A stretch of DNA of 64,000 nt from Aestuariibacter sp. A3R04 (GTDB taxonomy: Bacteria; Pseudomonadota; Gammaproteobacteria; Enterobacterales; Alteromonadaceae): the NCBI RefSeq assembly GCF_018860805.1, contig NZ_JAHKQR010000011.1, forward strand, positions 1 through 64,000, written 5' to 3'. The position numbers were made by a program, and so were the translations under genes. Below the pieces are notes generated by a model that was given only the letters and a program-made list of their open reading frames with translations, was not told the DNA's origin and ran no database searches. Below, one piece after another: positions 26,241-35,600 of the stretch (the stretch's first letter is position 1; each line of letters starts with the position of its first letter).

Positions 26241-29200
26241 ATGTTTAGTCGCTTACGGATATGGCAAATTGCTGCGTTCATTACAGCAGCATTACTACTT
26301 AGCGCATGCGGAGGATCTGGTGTGGAATCAGGCTCTAATGAGCTGCTCACGTGCTCAGCCCCCAATGTACCAGACCCAACAGGGGAGTTCTGTGTAGCAC
26401 CACCTCCTATTCAGTGTGATGCACCTACCGTACCTAATGAAACTAACGATGCTTGTGTGGTGGGCGCAGACCCAACGCTGCCAGAGCCTGTGTTTACACC
26501 GTCTGCCAACCAAGCGGTACTTTATTACAACCGCGCGGCGGTGGATGCTGACAACAGCAGTAGCGACCCGGCTTATGAAGGCTGGCGATTACATACCTGG
26601 AACAACGATAGCTGCGATGCGTATGCCGACGCCGACACTGACTGGGCAAATGGCCGGGTACATACCGGAATCGACCCAAATTATGGTGCTTACTGGGTAC
26701 TGGAATTAAAAGAAGGCTATGGAAGCTGCCATAACTTTATTATTCACAAAGGCACCGACGATGCGGGCAAAGAAATGGGCGGCGGCGATTTTCAAGGCTC
26801 GCTCATTCAGGACGACGCTGATTTTGTACGTATGAATTTCACGTTGTCTGGTGAACCCACCCTTTTTGAATTTCCTATTTTATCTCTTGGACCACAACCA
26901 GTGGCCATTGAAGGACTGGGCGCGCATTGGTTAGATGCGCAAACGCTATTGTGGAATGTGCCTGATAACGTCGCAGAAGTGAAATTGCATTATTCTGCAC
27001 AAGCTGAGCTCAAGACGTCTTTAGAATCAGGCATTAATGGCACAGCTGTGACACTCATGCCAACAACGCTCAGCGAAGAACAAACTGCGAGGGCGCCGCA
27101 CCTTGCGTCATTGACTGCATGGGAAGGCGATTGGTCGGATGAAGACGCCAAAACGGTACTGACAACACAGGCGGTAGTTGGTGGTTATGACGCGGATGGC
27201 GCGTTAGTGCTTGCTACGGGTATTCAAATTGCCAACGCCATTGATGCTCTGTATACCCTTGGTGAGGACGACGCTGATGAAGCGCAGTTAGGGGCTATTT
27301 ACACTGATGCGGGTATAACGGTTGCACTCTGGGCACCAACTGCTCAGAGCGTTTCACTGTTGCGTTATAACGACGACAAAACACTGGCGCAGCGTTATGA
27401 TATGACGCGTGACGAGACCTCTGGCGTGTGGCGATACGAAGGCGATATGTCTTTTGACCGTCAGCTTTATCGTTATGAAGTCACAGCGTATCACCCGTCG
27501 ACTGGCAAGGTGGAAACACTCCTTGTGACTGATCCCTATTCGCTGTCAGTGACCACCAATGGACGATTCTCCCGGTTTGTTAATCTCGACGATGACGATT
27601 TAAAGCCGGACGGATGGGATACCCATACTATTCCTGCTATTACCAACCCGGAAGACGCGGTTATTTACGAAGGCCATATACGGGATTTCAGTGTTCGTGA
27701 TATGTCGACCTCAGAAGCCTATCGCGGCAAGTATCTGGCGTTTACAGAACAAAATACGGCGCCTGTGGAACACCTGCGCAAGCTGGTGGACGCTGGGCTT
27801 AATTACTTCCACATTCTGCCCGCAAATGACATCGCCACCATTGATGAAGACCCTGTAAAAACCGTTGGTTTATACGATACGGTTGGCGACTTATGCCGTT
27901 TAAATGCCGGTGCAGCTGTGTGTGAGGAAGAAAGCGCAGGAGCGATGCTCATCGATGTTTACAACAGCTACGACCCGTTGGCCGAAGGGGCAAAAGCACA
28001 GCAGTTGACCAACGACATGCGCGGCATAGACGGGTTTAACTGGGGTTACGATCCCCACCACTTCAATACTCCGGAAGGCAGTTATGCCTCAAATGCAGAA
28101 GGCGTTGAACGTATCGTAGAAATGCGCGCTATGATCCAGGCATTGCACGAACTTGGTCTTCGGGTAGCACTTGATGTGGTGTACAACCACACCAATGCAT
28201 CCAGTGTGTTCTCTAAATCTGTCCTCGATAAGGTGGTACCTGGCTATTATCATCGCTACGAGGCAGACACCGGTGCTATCGTTCGGGAAACCTGTTGCGA
28301 AGATACGGAACCGCGCAATGTCATGATGGAGAAATTTATGCAGGACTCGCTGATGATGTGGGCGAAGCATTACAAGTATGATGCGTTCCGCTTTGACATC
28401 ATGAGCCAGGCTACCCGCGATACCATGGTACGTTTGCGCGATGCTGTGCAAACTATCGACCAGGATAACTACTTCTACGGCGAAGGCTGGACCAAAATTG
28501 ACCGTGGTTACGAGCAGGCAAACCAGCTCAATATGGCGGGCACGGAGATAGGTACTTATAATGACCGCATTCGCGAGGCCATTCGTCAGGGAAATATCTT
28601 TAGACCGGATTCAGACGCCCTGTTAAGCGATCAGGACCGGGTGAAGATGGGCATGATTGGTACGCTCAAAGACTACATCCTTGAAACCTCAGCGGGCACG
28701 GCAGGCGCAACCAGTAATTTGGGCGGGTATGCTGAAGACCCTGCAGACATTATTAACTATGTGTCTAAGCACGATAACCAGACGTTGTGGGATCAACTCA
28801 ACTACACCTTGCCCCATGACATTACCCTGGAAGAGCGGGTGCGGGCACAAAATGTTGCCATGGGCATTAATCTGGTTTCTCAAGGTATTCCCTTCCTGCA
28901 AATGGGCGGTGATATGCTGCGTTCCAAGTCCATGGACAGAGATTCCTATGATTCTGGCGATTGGTTCAACTTTATCGATTTCACCTACGACACCAATAAC
29001 TGGAACGTGGGCTTGCCTATTGCTGATAAAAACGAAGATCGCTGGGCTGAAATGGGCGAGTTCATTTATAGTCCGGAACGCGCGGCCGCGATGTCAGACA
29101 TTATGTTTGCTTCAGATGTGTTTGCCGAACTTTTGTCTATTCGCATGTCGAGCCCCTTATTCCGCCTGACAACTGCAGAAGATATTATTGACCGGGTGGG

Positions 29201-30572
29201 CTTTCACAATATTGGCAGTCGCCAACAAAAAGGGCTCATTGCCATGAGCATTGACGATGGTGTTGCGCCAGACAGTGAAGAGAGCCGCACCGATCTGGAT
29301 ATGATGAACGATGCAGTAATGGTGTTGGTCAACACTGGCTATGAAGAGAAATCAATAACGGTGAACACCGCCACTGGTTTTATGTTGCACGGTATTCAGG
29401 CCGCTTCTGTAGATAGTGTGGTGCGCGGCGCCAGCTTTACTGAAGGTGAAGATGGCAACGGCACATTCACGGTACCCGCCATGACCATTGCGGTGTTTGA
29501 AAAACCACAATCCGGCGCTCAGGGCTATGGTTTGTCTTCTTACGCCACGGCAGGCGCACCTGATGTAGTGCCTTATGGCGATACGGTGGCTTATTTGCGC
29601 GGTGATATGAACGGTTGGAGTACCGATGATGCTTTCACCTACCAGGGAGATGGCGTATATACCGTGGCTGTTGCACTAACGGGTGGAACGACATACGGCT
29701 TTAAATTCGCGTCTGAAGATTGGTCTACCGTTAACTTTGGCGCCGATGACGGTGACGATGGTTCAATGATGGAAGAAGTCGAAAAAGTACTGGCACGAAC
29801 CAATAATAACCTCGCGTTTACGCCGGCTATTGACGCCACCTATCTGTTTACAGTGGATGCCTCTGACAGTGAAGCGCCTGTACTTACCGTAGAAAATGAA
29901 GAGCCTTACATAGGAACGGCTATTTATCTGCGTGGTGCTATGAATGGATGGGGCACAGATGAAATGTTTGCTTATCAGGGAGGTCGTGTCTATACCTTTG
30001 CCAGAGACATGGAGCCCGGTACTTATGAGTTTAAGGTGGCCTCTGAAGATTGGAGTACAGTGAACTTTGGCGCGTTGTCGGGTGACGACAGTGATAGAAA
30101 TATCGAACCAGGTCAAACGGTTGGTATAGCGGCGACAAACGACAACTTAGTGCTTACTATTACTGATAGCGCCCGCTATGTGTTTGTTTTCGACACGTCA
30201 GACATGAACGCCCCTACCATCGGTGTATTCAAAGAAGCGTATTGGGGCAGCACAGAGGTGTTTGTCCGCGGTGGAATGAATGGTTGGGGTGTGACTGATA
30301 AGTTTACCTACCTTGGTGAAGGCGTGTACACAGCTGATGTTTCCTTAAGCGCCGGCACTGTGGAGTTTAAGGTAGCTTCGGAAGACTGGGCAACGGTGAA
30401 TCTGGGTAACCCTAACGATGCTGCATCTAACATGGTGGTAGTAGGTGAAGGAAAAGTGTTGGGGGGCAGCAATAACAATCTGGTGATGGAAGTACCTGCC
30501 TCCGGGTTATACGAGTTCCGAGTGACAGGGCCAGATGGCAACGCCCCCGTACTTACTGTGACGTTAAAATAA
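26241..30572 (+). CDS. Pullulanase-type GH13 lipoprotein with three C-terminal starch-binding-like repeats
   Basis: A 1443-residue alpha-1,6-glucan hydrolase anchored by lipid (lipobox LLLSAC, cysteine about 23). After N-terminal carbohydrate-binding and CBM48-like domains comes the GH13 barrel: DVVYNH at 645-650, nucleophile D719 in FRFDIM, acid/base E748 in YGEGW, and transition-state D845 in KHDNQ. Three modules of about 110 residues follow, starting near 1115, 1225 and 1338, each with a (Y/F)(L/V)RG-x-MNGW opening and an FK(V/F)ASEDW core. ATG 26241 has AGGAG 6 bases upstream; the ATG at 26172 overlapping the receptor is rejected. Coupled to the TonB receptor as an alpha-glucan uptake unit. 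Confidence 0.92.
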   Translation: MFSRLRIWQIAAFITAALLLSACGGSGVESGSNELLTCSAPNVPDPTGEFCVAPPPIQCDAPTVPNETNDACVVGADPTLPEPVFTPSANQAVLYYNRAAVDADNSSSDPAYEGWRLHTWNNDSCDAYADADTDWANGRVHTGIDPNYGAYWVLELKEGYGSCHNFIIHKGTDDAGKEMGGGDFQGSLIQDDADFVRMNFTLSGEPTLFEFPILSLGPQPVAIEGLGAHWLDAQTLLWNVPDNVAEVKLHYSAQAELKTSLESGINGTAVTLMPTTLSEEQTARAPHLASLTAWEGDWSDEDAKTVLTTQAVVGGYDADGALVLATGIQIANAIDALYTLGEDDADEAQLGAIYTDAGITVALWAPTAQSVSLLRYNDDKTLAQRYDMTRDETSGVWRYEGDMSFDRQLYRYEVTAYHPSTGKVETLLVTDPYSLSVTTNGRFSRFVNLDDDDLKPDGWDTHTIPAITNPEDAVIYEGHIRDFSVRDMSTSEAYRGKYLAFTEQNTAPVEHLRKLVDAGLNYFHILPANDIATIDEDPVKTVGLYDTVGDLCRLNAGAAVCEEESAGAMLIDVYNSYDPLAEGAKAQQLTNDMRGIDGFNWGYDPHHFNTPEGSYASNAEGVERIVEMRAMIQALHELGLRVALDVVYNHTNASSVFSKSVLDKVVPGYYHRYEADTGAIVRETCCEDTEPRNVMMEKFMQDSLMMWAKHYKYDAFRFDIMSQATRDTMVRLRDAVQTIDQDNYFYGEGWTKIDRGYEQANQLNMAGTEIGTYNDRIREAIRQGNIFRPDSDALLSDQDRVKMGMIGTLKDYILETSAGTAGATSNLGGYAEDPADIINYVSKHDNQTLWDQLNYTLPHDITLEERVRAQNVAMGINLVSQGIPFLQMGGDMLRSKSMDRDSYDSGDWFNFIDFTYDTNNWNVGLPIADKNEDRWAEMGEFIYSPERAAAMSDIMFASDVFAELLSIRMSSPLFRLTTAEDIIDRVGFHNIGSRQQKGLIAMSIDDGVAPDSEESRTDLDMMNDAVMVLVNTGYEEKSITVNTATGFMLHGIQAASVDSVVRGASFTEGEDGNGTFTVPAMTIAVFEKPQSGAQGYGLSSYATAGAPDVVPYGDTVAYLRGDMNGWSTDDAFTYQGDGVYTVAVALTGGTTYGFKFASEDWSTVNFGADDGDDGSMMEEVEKVLARTNNNLAFTPAIDATYLFTVDASDSEAPVLTVENEEPYIGTAIYLRGAMNGWGTDEMFAYQGGRVYTFARDMEPGTYEFKVASEDWSTVNFGALSGDDSDRNIEPGQTVGIAATNDNLVLTITDSARYVFVFDTSDMNAPTIGVFKEAYWGSTEVFVRGGMNGWGVTDKFTYLGEGVYTADVSLSAGTVEFKVASEDWATVNLGNPNDAASNMVVVGEGKVLGGSNNNLVMEVPASGLYEFRVTGPDGNAPVLTVTLK

Positions 30573-30601
30573 CCACACAGGCTTAAGTAGGATATAAACC
30601 C

Positions 30602-30632
30602 AAACCGCGGCATTCGACCGCGGTTTTTTTTT
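30602..30632 (+). terminator. Intrinsic terminator after pullulanase
   Basis: Stem AAACCGCGG (30602-30610) and CCGCGGTTT (30618-30626) with a 7-base loop, followed by a T-run to 30632. Ends the receptor-pullulanase transcription unit. Confidence 0.92.
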
Positions 30633-30698
30633 GCGCTTGAGCCGTTATAAAGTAATACTGCTATTTTGATTAACCATGTTGATAAGGACACAAGCTCT

Positions 30699-31115
30699 AT
30701 GGATAAACAACGGCGTTCTCTTTTGGTCGCGACCGGGGCACTGGGTGCCGCGACAGTGTTACCAGCTTCTGCTAACAATACATCTTGTGATAGTGGTGCG
30801 TTACCGTCAGTGGTGCATATGGTGTATTTCTGGCTGCGCAACCCGTCTTCAGAATCAGACAGAGATAAACTTATCAGTGGCTTAAGAAGTCTGACTGCCA
30901 TTCCTGAAATTGCCAGTTTACACGTTGGCTTGCCAGCTTCAACGTTGAAACGAGATGTTATTGATAACAGCTTTCACGTCTCTGAGTTGATGATGTTTCA
31001 TTCTGTGGCTGATCAGGACACCTATCAAAACCATCCGCTACACGTAAAGTTTGTCGAGGAGCACGCGCACCTGTGGGACAAGGTTGTGGTGCACGATTCC
31101 ATTAGCGCCCCGTAA
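30699..31115 (+). CDS. Dabb-domain (stress-responsive A/B barrel) protein with Tat-like signal
   Basis: A 138-residue protein. The N-terminus is a twin-arginine type export signal (QRRSLLVATGALGAATVLPASA), and the rest is a dimeric alpha/beta-barrel domain with the Dabb opening VVHMVYFWLR and the later FHSVADQDTYQNHPLHVKFVEEH. Members are small ferredoxin-like barrels of mostly unknown function. I chose ATG 30699 over 30666 so that the signal sits at the N-terminus; AAGGA is 11 bases upstream. It comes after a terminator, so it is probably a separate transcription unit. Confidence 0.8.
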   Translation: MDKQRRSLLVATGALGAATVLPASANNTSCDSGALPSVVHMVYFWLRNPSSESDRDKLISGLRSLTAIPEIASLHVGLPASTLKRDVIDNSFHVSELMMFHSVADQDTYQNHPLHVKFVEEHAHLWDKVVVHDSISAP

Positions 31116-31162
31116 ATCGGGTAGTAACGTTTAAAGGTATTTGTAATTTGCCTTACTTGATA

Positions 31163-31192
31163 TATGATTTGCTACGTTATGTAGCAAATCAT
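31163..31192. promoter_or_regulatory. Inverted repeat at the ParD-like gene promoter
   Basis: TATGATTTGCTAC and GTAGCAAATCATA are complementary arms (GATTTGCTAC / GTAGCAAATC exact) separated by about 5 bases, ending 16 bases before the ATG of the ParD-like gene. The position suits an autoregulatory operator; a transcriptional hairpin is the alternative, but no T-run follows. Confidence 0.55.
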
Positions 31193-31207
31193 AGTTAAGG
31201 ATATATT

Positions 31208-31414
31208 ATGGGTATCGTGAAAATCTCCGACGCACTGCACGAGGAAGTGAGAAAAACCAGTGCGGTCATGGAGCGGTCTATCAATTCACAAGCAGAATTT
31301 TGGCTCAAGATCGGTCGTATCGCCGAGCAAAATCCTACACTGACCTACGAACAAATTATTGCGCAGGAAATGCGTGCGCAGCAGGTCGCTTTAGTCAGGA
31401 TCGGTAATGAGTAA
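31208..31414 (+). CDS. ParD-like antitoxin-type protein
   Basis: A 68-residue protein with a short N-terminal strand (GIVKISDALHEEV) and helices, matching the ParD-like family (Pfam PF11903, from memory), a ribbon-helix-helix-like group named after antitoxins. A second helical region (QNPTLTYEQIIAQEMR) follows. It overlaps the downstream methionine aminopeptidase gene by 8 bases, so the pair is translated together. There is no ParE toxin here. Upstream, TATGATTTGCTACGTTATGTAGCAAATCATA around 31160-31192 forms an inverted repeat over the likely promoter, which would suit autoregulation by a ribbon-helix-helix protein. Confidence 0.72.
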   Translation: MGIVKISDALHEEVRKTSAVMERSINSQAEFWLKIGRIAEQNPTLTYEQIIAQEMRAQQVALVRIGNE

Positions 31415-32183
31415 GGCCAATGTCAAAAGCGCAGACGAGATTGCGCTTATGCGTGAGTCAGGCAAATTACTTGCCCGTGTATTCGTCGAGCTAGACAAAT
31501 ACATCGCACCCGGTATCTCCACCCTGGACGTCAACGACTTTGTAGAAGCTTTTATCGTTAATGAACTTAAGGCGCGTCCGGCGAGCAAAGGGCAGTACGG
31601 TTATGGATATGTACTGAATGCGTCTATCAACGAGGTTGTATGCCACGGTGTACCGTCACCGGCTAAAAAGCTAAAAAATGGCGACATCGTGAATATTGAT
31701 ATTACCCTGGAAAAAGATGGGTTTATTGCAGACAGCAGCAAGATGTATCGCATTGGTCGGGTACTTCCCCTTGCTTCTTCCCTCGTTGATGCCACTTACC
31801 AAGCCATGTGGGAAGGTATTAAATCCGTCAAGCCCGGTGCCAGACTGGGCGATATTGGTCACGCTATTCAGCGTTATGCTGAAGAAAAGGGGTTTAGCGT
31901 CGTCAGGGATTATTGTGGGCACGGCATTGGGCGGGAAATGCACGAGGCGCCGCAGGTTCTGCATTTTGGTGATGCCGACACGGGCGAGGTGCTTGAAGCC
32001 GGCATGACTTTCACCATTGAGCCCATGATTAATCAAGGTACTCATAAAACCAAGATGAAAAAAGACGGCTGGACAGTGGTAACCCGGGATAAAAAGCTTT
32101 CTGCGCAATGGGAACACACTATTTTGGTTACGCCTTCAGGCTATGAGGTGTTAACACTGCGCCCTGAAGAAGCGTTGCAGTAG
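31407..32183 (+). CDS. map: Type I methionine aminopeptidase
   Basis: A 258-residue dimetal aminopeptidase that removes the initiator methionine from new proteins. All five metal ligands of the family can be seen: the aspartates in VNIDITL and DGFIADSSKM, H in CGHGIGREMHE, E in FTIEPM, and E in QWEHTIL; the substrate-side histidine is in VCHGVPS. There is no N-terminal zinc-finger extension. It is not beside rpsB or a ribosomal operon but coupled to a ParD-like gene, so it may be a second, accessory copy. Start ATG 31407 overlaps the upstream gene by 8 bases. Confidence 0.92.
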   Translation: MSKANVKSADEIALMRESGKLLARVFVELDKYIAPGISTLDVNDFVEAFIVNELKARPASKGQYGYGYVLNASINEVVCHGVPSPAKKLKNGDIVNIDITLEKDGFIADSSKMYRIGRVLPLASSLVDATYQAMWEGIKSVKPGARLGDIGHAIQRYAEEKGFSVVRDYCGHGIGREMHEAPQVLHFGDADTGEVLEAGMTFTIEPMINQGTHKTKMKKDGWTVVTRDKKLSAQWEHTILVTPSGYEVLTLRPEEALQ

Positions 32184-32184
32184 G

Positions 32185-32489
32185 TATGGCCAGTACGAAA
32201 ATTAAGACAGGTATTAACCAAATAACCCTGACCTTCCTTTGAGCCTGTTGGCACAAAAAGAGGCTCTTCTGTTAATGTATGTTTCCCAAAGCTATAACTG
32301 TCTACTCTACCGGTTTTAGTATTAACCCGGGCTACGGCATTATATTCTCCAGCAGGGGCGTCGGCATTGGCATGCACACCAAATTGAAAGGTGGTTGGTG
32401 TGCCGGTAAAACGTCCGTGTTTTTACGTCATTTAAGATGACATCCGCATTTTCATACCAGCAGGCGTTTATGGTTAGCGCGATGTCTCC
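32185..32489 (-). pseudogene. Remnant of a carotenoid-oxygenase-like gene
   Basis: On the minus strand about 100 residues resemble the C-terminal part of carotenoid cleavage oxygenases: a (Y/F)-x-FGVHANADAPAGEYNAVARV core, then TKTGRVDSYSFG and EEPLFVPTGSKEGQGYLVN, like the family pattern FGP-x-EPVFVPR-x-DGWLL. The upstream piece (DIALTINACWYENADVILND) is joined only by a 1-base shift in an A-run near 32421, a stop lies before it, and the end is cut off at the map gene. So it is a decayed fragment, lacking the iron histidines of the N-terminal half. Confidence 0.5.
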
Positions 32490-32654
32490 TTATTGATACC
32501 ATATAACCTTGCTGTGGTTTCGATTTTGAGACAAGGATATTCTTGTACTTTGTCGGATGCCGACATGAGTGTGTCGGTTAAGTGTATGTGAGCGAGTAAG
32601 AAATAAAGTATGATTTGCTTATCATTATAATAATACTGAAAATTTAACTTGATT

Positions 32655-35600
32655 ATGGCGTTACTATGGACGGTTTTACTTTTTATCTTTATCTATTCAG
32701 CATCATCAGCCGCACAACTTTTACCTAACCCAAACTACACCAGCTATAACATTGAAGATGGTTTATCAAATAGTATGGTATACACCATTGCTCAAGATGG
32801 TGATGGTTATATGTGGTTTGGGACTGAGGATGGACTGAACCGTTTTGATGGAAAGAATTTCAAGGTATACCGCTTTGATCCGACAGATGCAAATAGCTTG
32901 GTGGGAAATAGTATTAATCAAGTTTATCTGGCACCTGACAATTCTCTATGGATAGCGACCCATAATGGGATCAGCCAATACCATAAAGCGTCAGATAGTT
33001 TCACCAGTTATGATATTTCTAGCGGTTTGTCTCACAACAATATTCAAGCGGTACTTAAAGTAGGTAATGAATTATGGTTAGGCACAGATAATGGTTTAAA
33101 TGTAGTCAACATAACCACGCGAGAAGTATCGGTCTTCCCTGTCAGCGGTAATGGTAATGGAACCAATCATAAATCCATTCGTTCATTGGCAATACAAGGA
33201 AATTACATTTGGATTGCGACTTGGGGAGGCGGTTTAAATCGCTATGATCTTACGTTAAAGCGCTTTGATTATTTTCGCCATGATTTGAATGATGATCGCA
33301 GCCTGAGCGGTGATACTGTGTATACCGTATTTAACACGACTGAGAACGAAATTTGGATTGGCAGTGTACTTGGTGGCTTAAGCCGATTTAAAGCAGATTG
33401 TGAGTGCTTTGAACGATTAAACCTAAATCCAGACTATCAGCAATTGACTGTACCTAACTTGGCTGAAGGCGCAGATTCGTTGTGGATTGCAACTAATAAT
33501 GGTCTGAGTCAATTTTCATTTGAAACTCAAACGTTCAGCAATTACCCAATGCTTAAACCTTATGAGCTTGGCAATATCACCCGCGATGTTCGTTCAGTAT
33601 TTATCAGTCTAGATGGCACTATTTGGCTAGGCAGTTTTCAAGGTGGTGTGATAGCCATTCCTGCTAATGGCTTTGCAATTCAAACCTATCAGTATTCAGA
33701 ACAGGCTCAAAATAGCCTAAAATCCGACGATATAAATTCATTAATGCTCAACAATGGCTATCTCTGGACTGGCGCCGTTGGTGGCTTATATCGCTACCCA
33801 ATTTCAGATGATGGTAGGTTGGGTAAAGCAGAGTTAGTGCTTGATACCTTTACCCTAAAAATAGAACCATCTATAGACGGCAGTTTTTGGTTGGCGACAA
33901 ACAATGGCTTGTATCACCTTGATGCCGCACTGAATACGATCTCACACAATGACCATTCCAAATTAATACCTGATATTGCTGGGGAAGGCGCAGTTTTAGA
34001 TGTAGTTGAAACTACACAAGGCCAGATCTTTGTAGCGAATTGGCGTGGTGGATTAACAACGCTGGTGGATGAATATCAGGGTGATTTTAAGCAAGTGGGT
34101 GTTAGTGGCAATGCACGGGGTATCAAAGCAAACTCCAATATTTATGCACTTGCAGAAGACCAGAGTAACCAACTTTGGATTGGGACGATGGACGGAGTAA
34201 ATCGTTATGATATTGAAAGCGATGAAATTCACCACTACACACTACAATTAAGCGATAACCAACCCCAAATTACTGTCTACTATCTGTATGTCGATGGTGC
34301 AGAGCTATACCTTGGCACCAGCAACGGCGTTTATCAATATCAACCATCTTCAGATACATTTAAGCACTATCCGTTACCGCTAAAAAGTCACTACATACAG
34401 GCTATAACAAAGGAGTCGCAAAACATCTTTTGGTTGTCGACATTTAATGGTCTGTATCGTTGGAATAAATCAACGAATCAACTAAAAGCATTCTTTAAAC
34501 GCGATGGGTTACAAAGTAGTGAGTTTAATACCAAGGGTGTTGCAACTGGCGTTGATGGAAGCCTTTATTTTTCAGGTATTGATGGTGTTTCAAAAATTAT
34601 TCCCGAGCGATTAATGCAAGGTGATTCTGCCGCTAGTTTGAGATGGATTTCACCCGATAGCAAAGCATTGGTTAGCGCTCCCCTTAGTTTAGAGTTCATG
34701 GCGTCAACAGACACGATTGCACTTGAGTACTTCGTTGATGATTTCTTTCAACCCGAACAACGCCGATTTAGGTATCGTTTAAATGAAGGTAAGTGGATTA
34801 ATAATGGTAATGCTAGCAGTATTCAACTCAGTGGTTTAGCAAAAGGCTTGTATCGCATTGAACTCCAGTATTCACACGATGGAACAGAATGGAATAATGC
34901 ACAAAGTGACGTAAACATCTTGGTAAGCCCACCTTATTATCAGTCAGATATTGCACTAACCTTATATTTCTTATTATTGATATTCACAGGCTATGGTTAT
35001 TATCGGTATCGAACAAGCTTTCTATTAAGGCAAAAAGCGCAACTTCAGAAAACAGTAGATGAAAAAACGGCTGAGCTAGCTTCTACGTTGGATCAAAAAA
35101 ATCAGTTGTTTGCCAATATATCTCACGAGCTTAGAACTCCTATTACTTTAATCAATGCTCCAATTGAACAATTAGCTCAACAACCTAACTTAACTGAGCA
35201 GCAGAAAAAGCTTATTCATTTGGCTAAGAATAATGGCAAGCGATTATTTGGCTTAGTTGAGCGGATATTACACCTTAGTAAAGTTGAACAAAAAGAAAAG
35301 CAAGTTAAGCCTATTAATATTGATGACTTACTTATACGTTATGTGATTGCCTTTGAGCCTTTGATGCAGCAAAAAAAGATTAAATTACAACAACATCTGA
35401 ATAGCAATGTAATCATAGAAGCAGATAAAGAAGATCTGGTTTCGATACTTGAAAACCTACTTTCCAACGCATTGAAATACACAAGTGCTGAAGGTTGGGT
35501 AAAACTCGATTCAATGCTGGTCGATGGTAAATATCAGCTCATTGTTGAAAATCAGCACTCAGGATTAGCAAATGAGCAAACAAACAAAATATTCGATCGA

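Noticed and set aside
32141..32377. 78-residue minus-strand frame treated as an intact gene
   Set aside because: It overlaps the end of map, begins in the middle of a domain and its family motifs continue upstream in another frame; called a remnant instead.
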